Assembly: GCF_016107395.1 (NCBI RefSeq)
Contig: NZ_JAAIKO010000001.1
Span: 620,001-684,000 of the forward strand
Direction: 5' to 3'
DNA length: 64,000 nucleotides
Origin: Streptomyces fildesensis
Lineage (GTDB): Bacteria; Actinomycetota; Actinomycetes; Streptomycetales; Streptomycetaceae
Part shown: positions 27,132 to 37,202 of the stretch, piece by piece
Layout: each line of letters begins with the position of its first letter
Position numbering within the stretch: the stretch's first letter is position 1
Notes under the pieces: model-generated
What the model saw: only the letters and a program-made list of their open reading frames with translations
What the model was told of the DNA's origin: nothing
Database searches by the model: none
Translations under genes and position numbers: made by a program

Positions 27132-27596
27132 TCAGATGAGCTCGGTGACGGTGCCGCCGGCAGCAGCGATCTTCTCCTTGGCGGAGCCGGAGACGGCGTC
27201 AACCGAAACCTGCAGCGCCACGGTGATCTCGCCGGTGCCGAGCACCTTGACGAGCTGGTTCTTACGTACCGCGCCCTTGGCGACCAGATCGGCCACCGTG
27301 ACCTCTCCACCCTCGGGGTAGAGGGCGGTGAGCTTGTCCAGGTTCACGACCTGGAACTCGACGCGGAACGGGTTCTTGAAGCCCTTGAGCTTCGGCAGGC
27401 GCATGTGGAGGGGCATCTGCCCACCCTCAAAGCGAGCCGGAACCTGGTAACGGGCCTTCGTGCCCTTGGTACCACGACCAGCGGTCTTACCCTTGGACGC
27501 CTCGCCACGACCCACACGGGTCTTGGCGGTCTTGGCACCCGGGGCGGGACGCAGGTTGTGGACCTTCAGGGGGTTCTGCGGGTTCTCAGCACCCAT
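27132..27596 (-). CDS. rplO: 50S ribosomal protein L15
   Basis: Late-assembly 50S protein. The start ATG 27596 gives 154 residues; a TTG three codons upstream is less likely. The Gly/Lys-rich N-terminal arm ([22 protein letters not shown]) threads through 23S rRNA, and the globular part carries [18 protein letters not shown]. It follows rpmD by one base and is the last gene of the spc operon. Confidence 0.98.
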   Translation of the reverse strand: MGAENPQNPLKVHNLRPAPGAKTAKTRVGRGEASKGKTAGRGTKGTKARYQVPARFEGGQMPLHMRLPKLKGFKNPFRVEFQVVNLDKLTALYPEGGEVTVADLVAKGAVRKNQLVKVLGTGEITVALQVSVDAVSGSAKEKIAAAGGTVTELI

Positions 27597-27597
27597 G

Positions 27598-27780
27598 TCA
27601 GTCAACCTCCTCGACCGTGACGAGGTGGCGGACGGTCTGGACCATTCCGCGAATCTCCGGACGGTCCTCCTTGACCACCACGTCGTTCAGGCGCTTGAGC
27701 CCGAGCGAACGCAGGGTGTCACGGTGGTTCTGCTTGCTACCGATGTAGGACTTGATCTGCGTGACCTTGAGGCGAGCCAT
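27598..27780 (-). CDS. rpmD: 50S ribosomal protein L30
   Basis: The 60-residue product ([27 protein letters not shown]...) is the usual bacterial L30. Its ATG overlaps the rpsE TGA as ATGA. The longer upstream frame is a shadow within rpsE. Confidence 0.98.
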   Translation of the reverse strand: MARLKVTQIKSYIGSKQNHRDTLRSLGLKRLNDVVVKEDRPEIRGMVQTVRHLVTVEEVD

Positions 27781-28382
27781 CAGGCACCCACCCCGGCACG
27801 TGCACGCAGCAGAGCTGCGGGCGCGACGTCCTCCAGCGGCAGGCCACGACGGGCAGCGATCTCCTCGGGGCGCTGAAGGCCCTGAAGCGCGGCCACCGTG
27901 GCGTGCACGATGTTGATCGCGTTGTCCGAGCCGAGGCTCTTGGACAGAACGTCGTGGATACCGGCGCACTCGAGTACGGCGCGCACCGGGCCACCGGCGA
28001 TAACACCGGTACCGGGGGAAGCAGGCTTGAGCAGAACGACGCCCGCGGCCTTCTCGCCCTGGATCGGGTGCGGGATGGTGCCCTGGATGCGGGGAACCTT
28101 GAAGAAGTTCTTCTTCGCTTCCTCGACACCCTTGGCGATGGCGGCCGGAACTTCCTTGGCCTTGCCATAACCGACACCGACGGTGCCGTCACCATCGCCC
28201 ACCACGACCAGCGCGGTGAAGCTGAAGCGACGACCACCCTTGACTACCTTGGCGACGCGGTTGATCGCGACAACACGCTCGACGTAGGCGGTCTTCTCGG
28301 CCTGCTGGCCGTCCCGCCCAGACTTACGGTCACGCCGCTCGCCGCCACCGGCACCGCTGCCGCGGCGCTGGGGTCCAGCCAT
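27780..28382 (-). CDS. rpsE: 30S ribosomal protein S5
   Basis: S5 helps translational accuracy and mRNA unwinding. From ATG 28382 the protein is 200 residues: a Gly/Arg-rich N-terminus ([20 protein letters not shown]), the dsRBD-like domain ([23 protein letters not shown]) and the [18 protein letters not shown] region where spectinomycin-resistance changes occur in other bacteria; the sequence there looks wild type. Spc operon, 43 bases after rplR. Confidence 0.98.
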   Translation of the reverse strand: MAGPQRRGSGAGGGERRDRKSGRDGQQAEKTAYVERVVAINRVAKVVKGGRRFSFTALVVVGDGDGTVGVGYGKAKEVPAAIAKGVEEAKKNFFKVPRIQGTIPHPIQGEKAAGVVLLKPASPGTGVIAGGPVRAVLECAGIHDVLSKSLGSDNAINIVHATVAALQGLQRPEEIAARRGLPLEDVAPAALLRARAGVGA

Positions 28383-28425
28383 TGGAATTACCTCTCTTCG
28401 TTGATCCGCTAGCTGCGGGACGAAC

Positions 28426-28809
28426 TCAGAACTCGAGTCCGGCTTCGCGGGCGGCGTCCGCAAGGGCGGCAATGCGCCCTGCGTACTGATTGCCGCCACG
28501 GTCGAATACGACAGTCTCAATACCCGCGGCCTTGGCACGCTCGGCCACGAGCTGGCCGACCTGCTTCGCCTTGGAGGACTTGTCGCCTTCGCCGCCACGG
28601 ATGGACGGGTCGAGGGTCGACGCCGACGCGAGGGTGTGCCCCGCGAGGTCGTCGATAACCTGCGCCACGATGCCGCGGTTGGACCTGGTCACGACGAGAC
28701 GCGGACGCGCCTCCGTGCCCGAGATCCGCTTGCGGACGCGGATGTGGCGACGCTTGAGAGCCGCGCCCTTGTAAGCCTTGCCCTTGGCGATCTTCACACC
28801 GTATGCCAT
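28426..28809 (-). CDS. rplR: 50S ribosomal protein L18
   Basis: Binds 5S rRNA with L5 and L25. The 127-residue protein has the basic N-terminal arm ([24 protein letters not shown]) and the conserved C-terminal [23 protein letters not shown]. Two bases from rplF, in the spc operon. Confidence 0.99.
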   Translation of the reverse strand: MAYGVKIAKGKAYKGAALKRRHIRVRKRISGTEARPRLVVTRSNRGIVAQVIDDLAGHTLASASTLDPSIRGGEGDKSSKAKQVGQLVAERAKAAGIETVVFDRGGNQYAGRIAALADAAREAGLEF

Positions 28810-28811
28810 GG

Positions 28812-29351
28812 CTACTTACCAGCCTTTCCGACCTTGCGGCGGATGACTTCGCCCGCGTACTTAACACCCTTGCCCTTGTACGGGTCGGGCTTCCGCAGCT
28901 TGCGGATGTTCGCGGCTACCTCGCCGACCTTCTGCTTGTCGATTCCCTCGACACTCAGCTTGGTCGGCGACTCCACCTTGAACGAGATGCCCTCCGGCGG
29001 CTCGATCACGACGGGGTGGCTGTAGCCCAGGGCGAACTCCAGATTGGAGCCCTTCGCCTGGACGCGGTAGCCGACGCCGTTGATCTCGAGCGCCTTGCTG
29101 TAACCCGCGGTCACGCCAGTGATCATGTTCGCCACCAGCGTGCGGGACAGGCCGTGCAGGGCCTTCGAAACACGCTCGTCGTTAGGACGCGACACGATGA
29201 GCGTGCCGGTCTCGTCCTTGGCGACATCGATCGGGGCAGCGACGGTGTGGGAAAGGGAACCCTTGGGGCCCTTCACCGAGACCGTACGGCCGTCGATGGT
29301 GACGTCCACGCCGGCGGGAACCGGGATGGGCAGCTTGCCGATGCGCGACAT
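28812..29351 (-). CDS. rplF: 50S ribosomal protein L6
   Basis: A two-domain protein near the sarcin-ricin loop and factor-binding site. The 179-residue sequence ([21 protein letters not shown]... to [19 protein letters not shown]) is complete and of the usual length. Confidence 0.99.
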   Translation of the reverse strand: MSRIGKLPIPVPAGVDVTIDGRTVSVKGPKGSLSHTVAAPIDVAKDETGTLIVSRPNDERVSKALHGLSRTLVANMITGVTAGYSKALEINGVGYRVQAKGSNLEFALGYSHPVVIEPPEGISFKVESPTKLSVEGIDKQKVGEVAANIRKLRKPDPYKGKGVKYAGEVIRRKVGKAGK

Positions 29352-29372
29352 TGCAATGCCTCCTGTTCCCGA

Positions 29373-29771
29373 TTACCAGACGTAGGCGAGGACTTCCCCA
29401 CCTACGCCCTTCTTGCTGGCCTGCTGGCCGGTGAGGAGACCGTGGGACGTGGAGATGATCGCCACGCCCAGGCCGCCGAGCACCTTGGGCAGATTGGTGG
29501 ACTTTGCGTAGACCCGAAGGCCCGGCTTGCTGATGCGCTTGATGCCGGCGATCGAGCGCTCACGGCTCGGACCGAACTTCAGCTCGAGGATGAGGTTCTT
29601 GCCAACCTCGGCATCCTCGACCTTCCAGCCGGTGATGTAACCCTCCTGCTGGAGGATCTCCGCGATGTGCGACTTGATCTTGCTGAACGGCATCACGACG
29701 TCATCGTGATACGCCGAGTTCGCATTACGCAGACGGGTGAGCATGTCTGCGATGGGGTCGGTCATGGTCAT
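29373..29771 (-). CDS. rpsH: 30S ribosomal protein S8
   Basis: Central-domain 16S binding protein; in E. coli it represses the spc operon by binding its mRNA near rplE. The 132-residue product has [17 protein letters not shown] at the start and [18 protein letters not shown] near the end. The 220-base gap to rpsZ upstream (29772-29991) is unusually long within this operon and contains ACGGCAG/CTGCCGT and CCGGATTCCCC/GGGAACCGG inverted repeats; I see no gene in it. Confidence 0.99.
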   Translation of the reverse strand: MTMTDPIADMLTRLRNANSAYHDDVVMPFSKIKSHIAEILQQEGYITGWKVEDAEVGKNLILELKFGPSRERSIAGIKRISKPGLRVYAKSTNLPKVLGGLGVAIISTSHGLLTGQQASKKGVGGEVLAYVW

Positions 29772-29991
29772 GAGTTGGCCCTAGGCCTCTCTCGCCGGGG
29801 TTTCCATTGCGCCATCCTTCTCCCCGAGCAAAGTCGGGACGGGTGCGGCGCGGGGACCTACGGCGTAGTAAGTCGGTCATGGGCGACAGGGCGCCCAACC
29901 CCTCTACCTTACGGCAGACGGGGAGGGCATCCTGCCGTCCAGATGCTTACCGAGAGTTCCTGGTCACCGGATTCCCCGAAGGGAACCGGAT

Positions 29992-30177
29992 CTACCAGGA
30001 GCTCTTGGTCACGCCCGGCAGCTCGCCACGGTGAGCCATCTCACGAAGGCACACGCGGCAGAGGCCGAACTTGCGGTAGACAGAGTGCGGCCGGCCACAG
30101 CGCTGGCAGCGGTTGTAACCGCGCACAGCGAACTTGGGCTTGCGAGCGGCCTTAGCGATCAGAGCCTTCTTCGCCAC
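29992..30177 (-). CDS. rpsZ: 30S ribosomal protein S14, zinc type
   Basis: The short C+ form of S14 (61 residues), with the zinc ligands Cys24, Cys27, Cys40 and Cys43 in RCQRCGRPH and LCRVCLREM. The start is GTG 30177: AGGAGA lies eight bases before it, whereas the GTG two codons upstream is too close to that site. The start is two bases from the rplE stop. Streptomycetes usually keep a cysteine-free paralogue for zinc starvation; none is in this window. Confidence 0.97.
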   Translation of the reverse strand: MAKKALIAKAARKPKFAVRGYNRCQRCGRPHSVYRKFGLCRVCLREMAHRGELPGVTKSSW

Positions 30178-30179
30178 GG

Positions 30180-30737
30180 TCACATCTCCTTGAACGGGAA
30201 GCCGAGGTGACGAAGCAGGGCACGACCCTCGTCGTCGTTGGTCGCCGTGGTAACCACGGTGATGTCCATGCCCCGGACCCGGTCGATCTTGTCCTGGTCG
30301 ATCTCGTGGAACATGACCTGCTCCGTGAGACCGAAGGTGTAGTTGCCCCGGCCGTCGAACTGCTTCGGCGACAGGCCGCGGAAGTCACGGATACGCGGCA
30401 GTGCGAGTGACAGCACGCGGTCCAGGAACTCCCACATACGGTCACCGCGGAGGGTGACGTGGGCGCCGATCGGCTGGCCCTCACGCAGCTTGAACTGCGC
30501 GATGGACTTGCGGGCCTTGGTGACCTGCGGCTTCTGGCCGGTGATCGTGGCGAGGTCGCGAATCGCGCCCTCGATCAGCTTGGAGTCGCGGGCGGCGTCG
30601 CCCACACCCATGTTGACCACGATCTTGGTCAGACCCGGGATCTGCATGACGTTCTCGAAAGAGAACTCCTCGTGCAGCTTGCCCGAGATTTCCTCGCGGT
30701 AGCGCGTCTTCAGACGCGGCGTGGTGGTGGCAGTCAT
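30180..30737 (-). CDS. rplE: 50S ribosomal protein L5
   Basis: Binds 5S rRNA and contacts P-site tRNA. The 185-residue product has [39 protein letters not shown] and [21 protein letters not shown]. Its ATG overlaps the rplX stop (ATGA). Confidence 0.99.
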   Translation of the reverse strand: MTATTTPRLKTRYREEISGKLHEEFSFENVMQIPGLTKIVVNMGVGDAARDSKLIEGAIRDLATITGQKPQVTKARKSIAQFKLREGQPIGAHVTLRGDRMWEFLDRVLSLALPRIRDFRGLSPKQFDGRGNYTFGLTEQVMFHEIDQDKIDRVRGMDITVVTTATNDDEGRALLRHLGFPFKEM

Positions 30738-31060
30738 CAGATGTCCTCACCCGTCCGCTTGGCAACGCGGATCTTGTTGCCTTCGTCGTCGAAGCGGTAA
30801 CCGACGCGGGTAACGACCTTCTTGCCGTCCTTCTCCACGATCAGCTGAACATTGCTGATGTGAATCGGGGCCTCGGTCGTGATGATCCCACCGGTCTTGC
30901 TACCGCGGTCGGACTGGCCGGCCTTGGTGTGCTTCTTGACCCGGTTGACACCCTCGACGAGGACACGGCTCTCAGTGGGGTAGGCCACAATGACCTTGCC
31001 CTGCTTGCCGCGGTCCTTACCGGTGATGACCTGGACCAGGTCGCCCTTCTTGATCTTCAT
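30737..31060 (-). CDS. rplX: 50S ribosomal protein L24
   Basis: Assembly-initiating 50S protein with a KOW motif ([22 protein letters not shown] at the N-terminus). 107 residues, three bases after rplN and overlapping rplE. Confidence 0.99.
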   Translation of the reverse strand: MKIKKGDLVQVITGKDRGKQGKVIVAYPTESRVLVEGVNRVKKHTKAGQSDRGSKTGGIITTEAPIHISNVQLIVEKDGKKVVTRVGYRFDDEGNKIRVAKRTGEDI

Positions 31061-31063
31061 CGG

Positions 31064-31432
31064 TTACAGCACCTCCGGCGCGAGAGAAACGATCTTCATG
31101 AACTTCTTCTCGCGCAGCTCACGGCCCACCGGGCCGAAGATACGGGTGCCGCGGGGGTCGCCGTCGTTCTTCAGAATGACGGCGGCGTTCTCGTCGAACC
31201 GGATGTACGAGCCGTCTGCGCGACGGCGCTCCTTGACGGTCCGGACGATGACCGCCTTGACGACCTCGCCCTTCTTCACGTTGCCACCGGGGATCGCGTC
31301 CTTGACGGTGGCAACGATGACGTCACCGATTCCCGCGTAGCGGCGACCCGAACCACCGAGAACACGGATGCAAAGGATTTCCTTCGCACCAGTGTTGTCG
31401 GCGATCCGCAGTCGCGACTCCTGCTGGATCAC
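31064..31432 (-). CDS. rplN: 50S ribosomal protein L14
   Basis: L14 (122 residues, [28 protein letters not shown]...) lies at the intersubunit face. It is the first gene after two tandem hairpins, which suggests it opens the spc operon, as it does in E. coli. Confidence 0.99.
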   Translation of the reverse strand: MIQQESRLRIADNTGAKEILCIRVLGGSGRRYAGIGDVIVATVKDAIPGGNVKKGEVVKAVIVRTVKERRRADGSYIRFDENAAVILKNDGDPRGTRIFGPVGRELREKKFMKIVSLAPEVL

Positions 31433-31461
31433 GTCTATCTCCTGTTTGTCGCGTCGGTTCC

Positions 31462-31527
31462 CGGTAGGGGCGGGTTGCCCCGCCCCTACCGAGCCTGACG
31501 GAACGGTCCTGAGGGAAAGCCCTCAGG
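31462..31527 (-). terminator. Two tandem hairpins at the S10/spc operon boundary
   Basis: Stem 1 is a perfect 12-bp repeat (CGGTAGGGGCGG at 31462-31473 with 31480-31491). Stem 2 is CCTGAGGG at 31508-31515 with CCCTCAGG at 31520-31527 and the loop AAAG. They occupy the gap between rpsQ and rplN. They could terminate or attenuate S10 operon transcripts before rplN. Confidence 0.75.
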
Positions 31528-31529
31528 GA

Positions 31530-31814
31530 TTACTTGGCCTTCTCGAGGATCTCCACGACGCGCCAGCGCTTGGTGGCAGAGGTCGGCCGGGTCTCCATGA
31601 GGAGGACACGGTCGCCGATGCCGGCAGCGTTCTGCTCGTCGTGCGCCTTGAGCTTGTTGGTGCGCCGGATGACCTTGCCGTACAGGGCGTGCTTCACACG
31701 GTCCTCGACGGCGACCACTACGGTCTTGTCCATCTTGTCGCTGACCACAAGGCCCTCACGGGTCTTGCGGAAGCCGCGCTGCTCGGAGGTCTCAGTCACA
31801 TTCTTCTCGCTCAT
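31530..31814 (-). CDS. rpsQ: 30S ribosomal protein S17
   Basis: A 94-residue OB-fold 16S-binding protein ([27 protein letters not shown]..., ending [11 protein letters not shown]). The ATG overlaps the rpmC TGA. Last gene of the S10 operon. Confidence 0.99.
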   Translation of the reverse strand: MSEKNVTETSEQRGFRKTREGLVVSDKMDKTVVVAVEDRVKHALYGKVIRRTNKLKAHDEQNAAGIGDRVLLMETRPTSATKRWRVVEILEKAK

Positions 31815-32041
31815 CAGGCGCTCTCCACCGTCTCGATGCCCAGCTCGCGCTCGCGCATCAAGGTGTAGATCCGGGCGATGTCCTTGCGGACGACCTTGAG
31901 CCGGTTGTTGTTCTCGAGCTGTCCCGTGGCCGCTTGGAAGCGGAGGTTGAACAGCTCCTCCTTGGCTTCGCTCAGCTTGGCGAGGAGTTCCTCGTCGCCC
32001 AGCGTGCGCAGCTCGGTGGCCTTAGTGGTGCCGGCCGCCAT
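31814..32041 (-). CDS. rpmC: 50S ribosomal protein L29
   Basis: L29 lies at the peptide exit tunnel. The start ATG 32041 gives 75 residues ([23 protein letters not shown]...). The preceding GTG is in frame, but the ATG overlapping the rplP stop is the more likely start. Confidence 0.98.
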   Translation of the reverse strand: MAAGTTKATELRTLGDEELLAKLSEAKEELFNLRFQAATGQLENNNRLKVVRKDIARIYTLMRERELGIETVESA

Positions 32042-32460
32042 CACGATTCACCTGCCTCGCGCCGCACAATGCGGCACTTCATCGGAAGCTTGTGGGCGGC
32101 GCGGGTGAGCGCCTCCTTGGCAACCTTCTCGTTCGGGAAGGACAGCTCGAACATCACCCGACCGGGCTTGACGTTCGCGATCCACCACTCCGGCGAACCC
32201 TTACCGGAACCCATGCGGGTCTCAGCAGGCTTCTTGGTCAGCGGACGGTCCGGGTAGATGTTGATCCAGACCTTGCCGCCGCGCTTGATGTGACGGGTGA
32301 TGGAGATACGAGCGGACTCGATCTGCCGGTTCGTCACATAGGCCGGGGTGACGGCCTGCAGGCCGTACTCACCGAACGCGAGTTCGGTGCCGCCCTTGGC
32401 CATGCCCGAGCGCTTCGGGTGGTGCTGCTTGCGGTGCTTGACCCTGCGGGGGATCAGCAT
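32041..32460 (-). CDS. rplP: 50S ribosomal protein L16
   Basis: L16 organises the A-site region of the 50S. From ATG 32460 it is 139 residues ([19 protein letters not shown]...), with [21 protein letters not shown]. The longer upstream frame overlaps rpsC and is a shadow. Confidence 0.98.
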   Translation of the reverse strand: MLIPRRVKHRKQHHPKRSGMAKGGTELAFGEYGLQAVTPAYVTNRQIESARISITRHIKRGGKVWINIYPDRPLTKKPAETRMGSGKGSPEWWIANVKPGRVMFELSFPNEKVAKEALTRAAHKLPMKCRIVRREAGES

Positions 32461-32464
32461 TGGG

Positions 32465-33304
32465 TCAGGCCTCCGTTCCGGGAGTGTCCGCAGCCGGAGC
32501 CTCGACAGCGGCGGGGGCCTCGGCCTTGGGAGCCGAACCGCCGTCCGTCTGGGGCTTACGGCCGCGGCCGCCGCGCTCGCCACCGCGGCGCTGCGGACGG
32601 TCGGTTCCACCGGCGCCGGGACCACGCGACGGGCGGTTGCCCGCACGGGCCGCGGCGTTGTCGGCGCGAACCTCTGCGATGTTCTTGACGTTGCCCTTGT
32701 AGATCCACACCTTCACACCGATGCGGCCGAAGGTGGTCTTGGCCTCGAAGAAGCCGTAGTCCACGTTGGCGCGCAGGGTGTGCAGCGGCACACGGCCTTC
32801 GCGGTAGAACTCAGAGCGGGACATCTCGGCGCCGCCGAGACGGCCACCGCACTGGATCTTGATGCCCTTGGCGCCGGCCTTCATGGTGCCCTGCATGCTC
32901 TTACGCATGGCACGACGGAAGGAGACACGCGAGGAGAGCTGCTCGGCGACGGCCTGGGCCACCAGCTGAGCGTCCATCTCGGGGTTCTTGACCTCGAGGA
33001 TGTTCAGCTGCACCTGCTTGCCGGTCAGCTTCTCCAGGTCGCCGCGGATGCGGTCGGCCTCGGCACCACGACGGCCGATGACGATGCCGGGACGCGCGGT
33101 GTGGATGTCCACACGCACGCGGTCACGGGTGCGCTCGATCTCAACCTTCGAGATGCCGGCGCGCTCCATGCCCTGCGTCATCATCTTGCGGATGGCGACG
33201 TCTTCCTTGACGTAGTCCTTGTACAGCTTGTCGGCGTACCAACGAGACTTGAAGTCCGTGGTAATTCCGAGCCGGAACCCGTACGGGTTAACCTTCTGGC
33301 CCAT
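32465..33304 (-). CDS. rpsC: 30S ribosomal protein S3
   Basis: S3 lines the mRNA entry channel. The 279-residue protein has the KH domain ([26 protein letters not shown]) and the C-terminal S3 domain ([16 protein letters not shown]), then a tail of about 70 residues: first Arg/Gly-rich ([13 protein letters not shown]), then Ala/Pro/Glu-rich. Such tails are usual in streptomycetes. Overlaps rplV by one base. Confidence 0.98.
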   Translation of the reverse strand: MGQKVNPYGFRLGITTDFKSRWYADKLYKDYVKEDVAIRKMMTQGMERAGISKVEIERTRDRVRVDIHTARPGIVIGRRGAEADRIRGDLEKLTGKQVQLNILEVKNPEMDAQLVAQAVAEQLSSRVSFRRAMRKSMQGTMKAGAKGIKIQCGGRLGGAEMSRSEFYREGRVPLHTLRANVDYGFFEAKTTFGRIGVKVWIYKGNVKNIAEVRADNAAARAGNRPSRGPGAGGTDRPQRRGGERGGRGRKPQTDGGSAPKAEAPAAVEAPAADTPGTEA

Positions 33305-33651
33305 TACCGGGTCCCTTCCTTGCTGCTGACGACCACGGTGATGTGGCTGGTCCGCTTGCGGATCCGGTAGGCACGGCCCTGGGCACGCGGACGGAACCGC
33401 TTCAGGGTCGGACCTTCGTCGACATACGCCTCAGTGATGACGAGAGACTCGGCATCGGAGTGGTCGTAGTTGTGCGCGGCGTTGGCAATGGCGCTGTCAA
33501 GCACCTTGCCCACCGGCACGCTCGCGGCCTGCGGGGCGAAACGCAGGACCGCCTGAGCCTCCGTGGCATTCATGCCACGGATGAGGTCCACCACGCGGCG
33601 GGCCTTCATGGGCGTGACGCGGATGTACCGCGCCTGGGCCCTGGCTTCCAT
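33304..33651 (-). CDS. rplV: 50S ribosomal protein L22
   Basis: L22 lines the peptide tunnel. The start ATG 33651 ([22 protein letters not shown]) has AAGGGA five bases upstream; an alternative eight codons earlier is unlikely. 115 residues, with the tunnel loop [17 protein letters not shown] looking wild type at macrolide-related positions. Confidence 0.98.
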   Translation of the reverse strand: MEARAQARYIRVTPMKARRVVDLIRGMNATEAQAVLRFAPQAASVPVGKVLDSAIANAAHNYDHSDAESLVITEAYVDEGPTLKRFRPRAQGRAYRIRKRTSHITVVVSSKEGTR

Positions 33652-33694
33652 GGTTGTCCCTTCGGTGTCAGTCATAGTCTTCGCACTCCGCCGA

Positions 33695-33976
33695 TCAGCG
33701 ACGCTTCGTCTTGCGGTCGTCCTTGACGTGGCCGCGGAACGTGCGGGTCGGCGAGAATTCGCCGAGCTTGTGGCCGACCATGGACTCGGTGACGAACACC
33801 GGGACGTGGATCTTGCCGTTGTGCACCGCGATCGTGTGGCCCAGCATCGCCGGAATGATCATGGAGCGGCGGGACCAGGTCTTGATGACGTTGTGGGTGC
33901 CTGCCTCGTTCTGTACGTCCACCTTCTTGATGAGGTGGTCGTCGACGAAGGGCCCCTTCTTGAGACTGCGCGGCAT
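33695..33976 (-). CDS. rpsS: 30S ribosomal protein S19
   Basis: S19 (93 residues: [24 protein letters not shown]..., ending [12 protein letters not shown]) sits in the 30S head near S13. Normal length; 12 bases after rplB. Confidence 0.99.
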   Translation of the reverse strand: MPRSLKKGPFVDDHLIKKVDVQNEAGTHNVIKTWSRRSMIIPAMLGHTIAVHNGKIHVPVFVTESMVGHKLGEFSPTRTFRGHVKDDRKTKRR

Positions 33977-33988
33977 CTAAACCTGCTC

Positions 33989-34825
33989 CTAGCGCTTCTT
34001 GTTCGTCTTGCGGCGGCGGACGATGTACTTGCTGCTTGCCTTCTTCGGCGAGCGAGTACGACCCTCCTTCTGACCCCACGGGGAGACCGGGTGGCGACCA
34101 CCGGAGGTCTTACCCTCACCACCACCGTGCGGGTGGTCGACAGGGTTCATCGCGACACCGCGGACGGTCGGGCGGACGCCCTTCCAGCGCATACGGCCGG
34201 CCTTGCCCCAGTTGATGTTCGACTGCTCGGCGTTGCCGACCTCGCCAACAGTGGCGCGGCAGCGGACGTCGACCAGGCGGACCTCACCGGACGGCATACG
34301 AAGGGTGGCCATGGAGCCCTCCTTCGCCAGCAGCTGGACCGAAGCACCCGCGGAACGGGAGATCTTCGCACCGCCGCCGGGACGCAGCTCGATAGCGTGG
34401 ATGGTCGTACCCACCGGGATGTTGCGCAGCGGGAGGTTGTTGCCCGGCTTGATGTCGGCCGTGGGGCCGTTCTCAACCCGGTCGCCCTGGCTCAACTTGG
34501 CCGGGGCAATGATGTAGCGCTTCTCGCCGTCTGCGTAGTGCAGCAGCGCGATGCGTGCGGTGCGGTTCGGGTCGTACTCGATGTGAGCGACCTTCGCCGG
34601 AACGCCGTCCTTGTCATGACGACGGAAGTCGATGACTCGGTAAGCACGCTTGTGACCGCCACCCTGGTGGCGAACAGTGATGCGACCCGAGCTGTTACGC
34701 CCGCCCTTGCTGTGCAGGGGGCGGACCAGCGACTTCTCCGGCGTGGACCGCGTGATCTCGACGAAGTCGGCGACGCTGGAGCCACGACGGCCCGGCGTCG
34801 TCGGCTTGTACTTGCGGATACCCAT
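33989..34825 (-). CDS. rplB: 50S ribosomal protein L2
   Basis: L2 is central to peptidyl-transferase assembly and subunit association. The 278-residue protein has the conserved [20 protein letters not shown] loop with the important histidine, and the basic C-terminus ([15 protein letters not shown]). Confidence 0.99.
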   Translation of the reverse strand: MGIRKYKPTTPGRRGSSVADFVEITRSTPEKSLVRPLHSKGGRNSSGRITVRHQGGGHKRAYRVIDFRRHDKDGVPAKVAHIEYDPNRTARIALLHYADGEKRYIIAPAKLSQGDRVENGPTADIKPGNNLPLRNIPVGTTIHAIELRPGGGAKISRSAGASVQLLAKEGSMATLRMPSGEVRLVDVRCRATVGEVGNAEQSNINWGKAGRMRWKGVRPTVRGVAMNPVDHPHGGGEGKTSGGRHPVSPWGQKEGRTRSPKKASSKYIVRRRKTNKKR

Positions 34826-34864
34826 TTCTCAGTCCTCGTCCGATATCGGACGACACGGACTCCG

Positions 34865-35200
34865 TTAGGAGACCGGGCCGCCGAAGATGTCGATTCGGTC
34901 GCCCTCAGCGAGGGTCACGATGGCGCGCTTGGTGTCCTTGCGCTTGCCGAAACCGGTCTTGGTGCGCTTGCGCTTACCCTGCCGGTTGATCGTGTTGACC
35001 CCGGTGACCTTGACCGAGAAGACCGCCTCGACGGCCTGCTTGATCTGGGTCTTATTGCTGCCCGGCGCGACGATGAACGTGTACTTGTTCTCGTCCAGGA
35101 GCGCGTAGCTCTTCTCGGAAACCACCGGCTTGACCAGGATGTCACGGGGGTCCGTGAAGGTCTTGCTGGTGACGACCGCGGCGGTTTTGGTCTCACTCAT
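34865..35200 (-). CDS. rplW: 50S ribosomal protein L23
   Basis: Docking site for trigger factor and SRP at the tunnel exit. The 111-residue product has the family core [24 protein letters not shown] in two halves, plus a basic loop ([18 protein letters not shown]). The ATG overlaps the rplD TGA as ATGA. Confidence 0.98.
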   Translation of the reverse strand: MSETKTAAVVTSKTFTDPRDILVKPVVSEKSYALLDENKYTFIVAPGSNKTQIKQAVEAVFSVKVTGVNTINRQGKRKRTKTGFGKRKDTKRAIVTLAEGDRIDIFGGPVS

Positions 35201-35877
35201 CAGGCGTCGTTCCCTTCGAGCTCATCCTCGGAGGCAACGGCCTTGGCGGACGCGGCGGGACCCGCCACGAAACGCTCGAAGGCATCCTTCGTGAAGACCA
35301 CTTCGTCGGAGACGAGCACGTCGTAGGTGTTCAGCTGACCGGCTTCCAGGATGTGGACCTGGGGCAGGTTGCGGGCGGACAGCCACGCGGCCTCGTCAGC
35401 GCGCTCGACGACCAGGAGCACGTTCTTACGCTCCGAGATCTTGCCGAACAGCGTCTTGGCGGACTTCGTGGAAGGCGTCGTGCCCTCGATCACGCCGGAA
35501 ACGACGTGAATGCGGGAGTGACGCGCCCGGTCGGTCAGGGCGCCGAGGAGGGCGGCCCGGATCATCTTCTTCGGCGTCCGCTGGGAGTAGTCACGCGGCT
35601 TCGGACCGTGGACGACGCCACCGCCCGCGAACTGCGGAGCGCGGGTCGAACCCTGGCGGGCGCGGCCGGTGCCCTTCTGGCGGTAAGGCTTGCGCCCACC
35701 ACCGCGGACCTCGCCGCGACGCTTGGTGCTGTGCGTGCCCTGACGGGCGGCAGCGAGCTGCGCCACGACGACCTGGTGGATCAGCGGAATGCTGACCTTG
35801 GCGTCGAAGATCTCGGCGGGAAGCTCAAGGCTCCCGGTCTTGTCGCCCGCGGGCGACAGGATGTCAATGGTGCTCAT
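35200..35877 (-). CDS. rplD: 50S ribosomal protein L4
   Basis: L4 reaches the peptide tunnel through its extended loop ([18 protein letters not shown]) and in E. coli regulates the S10 operon. From ATG 35877 it is 225 residues, with an acidic tail ([10 protein letters not shown]). The upstream open frame overlaps rplC and is not used. Confidence 0.98.
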   Translation of the reverse strand: MSTIDILSPAGDKTGSLELPAEIFDAKVSIPLIHQVVVAQLAAARQGTHSTKRRGEVRGGGRKPYRQKGTGRARQGSTRAPQFAGGGVVHGPKPRDYSQRTPKKMIRAALLGALTDRARHSRIHVVSGVIEGTTPSTKSAKTLFGKISERKNVLLVVERADEAAWLSARNLPQVHILEAGQLNTYDVLVSDEVVFTKDAFERFVAGPAASAKAVASEDELEGNDA

Positions 35878-35881
35878 ATCC

Positions 35882-36526
35882 TCAAGCCCCCTTGGCCGCG
35901 GTACGGACCAGGATGAGGCCGCCGTTCGGACCAGGTACCGCTCCCTTGATGAGGAGCAGGCCCTTCTCCGCGTCAACGGCGTGGACGGTCAGATTCTGTG
36001 TGGTCACACGCTCTCCACCCATCCGGCCGGCCATCTTCATGCCCTTGAAGACACGACCCGGGGTGGCACAGCCACCGATGGAGCCGGGGGAACGGTGCTT
36101 GCGCTGAACGCCGTGACCAGCGCCGAGACCCTTGAAGTTGTGACGCTTCATGACACCGGCGAAACCCTTGCCCTTGCTGGTGCCGGTCACATCGACCTTG
36201 ACACCGGACTCGAAGGTCGCAGCGGTGATCTCCTGGCCCAGCGTGTACTCGCCGGCGTCAGGCGTACGAAGCTCCACCAGGTGGCGGCGCGGGGTTACGT
36301 CGGCCTTGGCGAAGTGACCCTTGAGGGGCTTGTTCACCTTGCGCGGGTCAATCTCGCCGAAGGCGATCTGAACCGACTCGTAGCCGTCGACGTCGTTGGT
36401 GCGGACCTGGGTCACGACACACGGGCCGGCCTTGATGACGGTCACCGGCACAATGCGGTTGTTCTCGTCCCAGACCTGCGTCATGCCGAGCTTCTCGCCC
36501 AGGACGCCCTTAATGCTCTTAGCCAT
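35882..36526 (-). CDS. rplC: 50S ribosomal protein L3
   Basis: L3 starts 50S assembly and reaches the peptidyl-transferase centre by its Trp-loop region ([20 protein letters not shown]). The 214-residue form from ATG 36526 ([21 protein letters not shown]) matches the family start. Confidence 0.98.
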   Translation of the reverse strand: MAKSIKGVLGEKLGMTQVWDENNRIVPVTVIKAGPCVVTQVRTNDVDGYESVQIAFGEIDPRKVNKPLKGHFAKADVTPRRHLVELRTPDAGEYTLGQEITAATFESGVKVDVTGTSKGKGFAGVMKRHNFKGLGAGHGVQRKHRSPGSIGGCATPGRVFKGMKMAGRMGGERVTTQNLTVHAVDAEKGLLLIKGAVPGPNGGLILVRTAAKGA

Positions 36527-36539
36527 CTCGCGCGTCACC

Positions 36540-36848
36540 TCAGAGCTTGATCTCGATGTCGACGCCAGCCGGGAGGTCGAGACGCATCAGCGAGTCAACC
36601 GTCTTCGGCGTGGGGTCGAGAATGTCGATGAGCCGCTTGTGGGTGCGCATCTCGAAGTGCTCGCGCGCATCCTTGTACTTGTGCGGCGACTTGATGACGC
36701 AGTACACGTTCTTCTCAGTGGGCAGCGGCACCGGGCCTGCGACGTGCGCACCAGTACGCGTCACCGTCTCGACGATCTTCTTCGCCGAGGAGTCGATGAC
36801 CTCGTGGTCGTACGCCTTGAGCCGGATGCGGATCTTCTGTCCCGCCAT
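36540..36848 (-). CDS. rpsJ: 30S ribosomal protein S10
   Basis: S10 (102 residues: [20 protein letters not shown]..., ending [11 protein letters not shown]) is both a 30S head protein and, as NusE, part of NusG-linked antitermination. First gene of the S10 operon; its untranslated leader shares a 26-nt sequence with the rpsL leader. Confidence 0.99.
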   Translation of the reverse strand: MAGQKIRIRLKAYDHEVIDSSAKKIVETVTRTGAHVAGPVPLPTEKNVYCVIKSPHKYKDAREHFEMRTHKRLIDILDPTPKTVDSLMRLDLPAGVDIEIKL

Positions 36849-36908
36849 GGCTACTCCGTAGTCCTTTGTCTCGTAACGCTCTGGAACCCGGTCGGTAGTG
36901 ACTCTCCG

Positions 36909-36934
36909 CCGACCCACGCGGTCGGGCGTGTCGC
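36909..36934 (-). promoter_or_regulatory. 26-nt leader motif shared with the str operon
   Basis: Twenty-five of 26 bases match 48202-48227 in the rpsL leader. The motif contains CCGACC-CACGC-GGTCGG, a 6-bp hairpin. It lies 61-86 bases upstream of the rpsJ start, similar to the 50-75 bases in the rpsL leader. It may be a structured RNA element or a DNA site. Confidence 0.65.
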
Positions 36935-37180
36935 ACCCCTTCTCATAAATTTCCGCAAGCGGAAATCCCTCGGAGAAGGAAGCGCGGCGCTCTGACCGCA
37001 GGATGTGGTGAAGACTCCCACCGGGTGCCTGGCCGGAACCGCACTAACGCTTCCCGGAAGATTCCCGTACGTCCGTCATGCCACCAAGAGGCGGATCATG
37101 ACGACGAGTACTGTGGGACTCGCTTCCGGTCCTCCCGACGGGAGGCGCGCAGCATCGGCGCTCGACCGAGCAACTTGGCT

Positions 37181-37202
37181 AGTGTGCCATATGGGGCACA
37201 CT
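37181..37202. promoter_or_regulatory. Palindromic site AGTGTGCC-N6-GGCACACT
   Basis: Two perfect 8-bp arms with a 6-base spacer (ATATGG) lie between the divergent rpsJ and DMFase-like genes. The form suits a dimeric transcription factor. A related arrangement (AGTGTGCC ... GGCTACACT) covers the spacer and -10 of the rpoB promoter. Confidence 0.55.
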
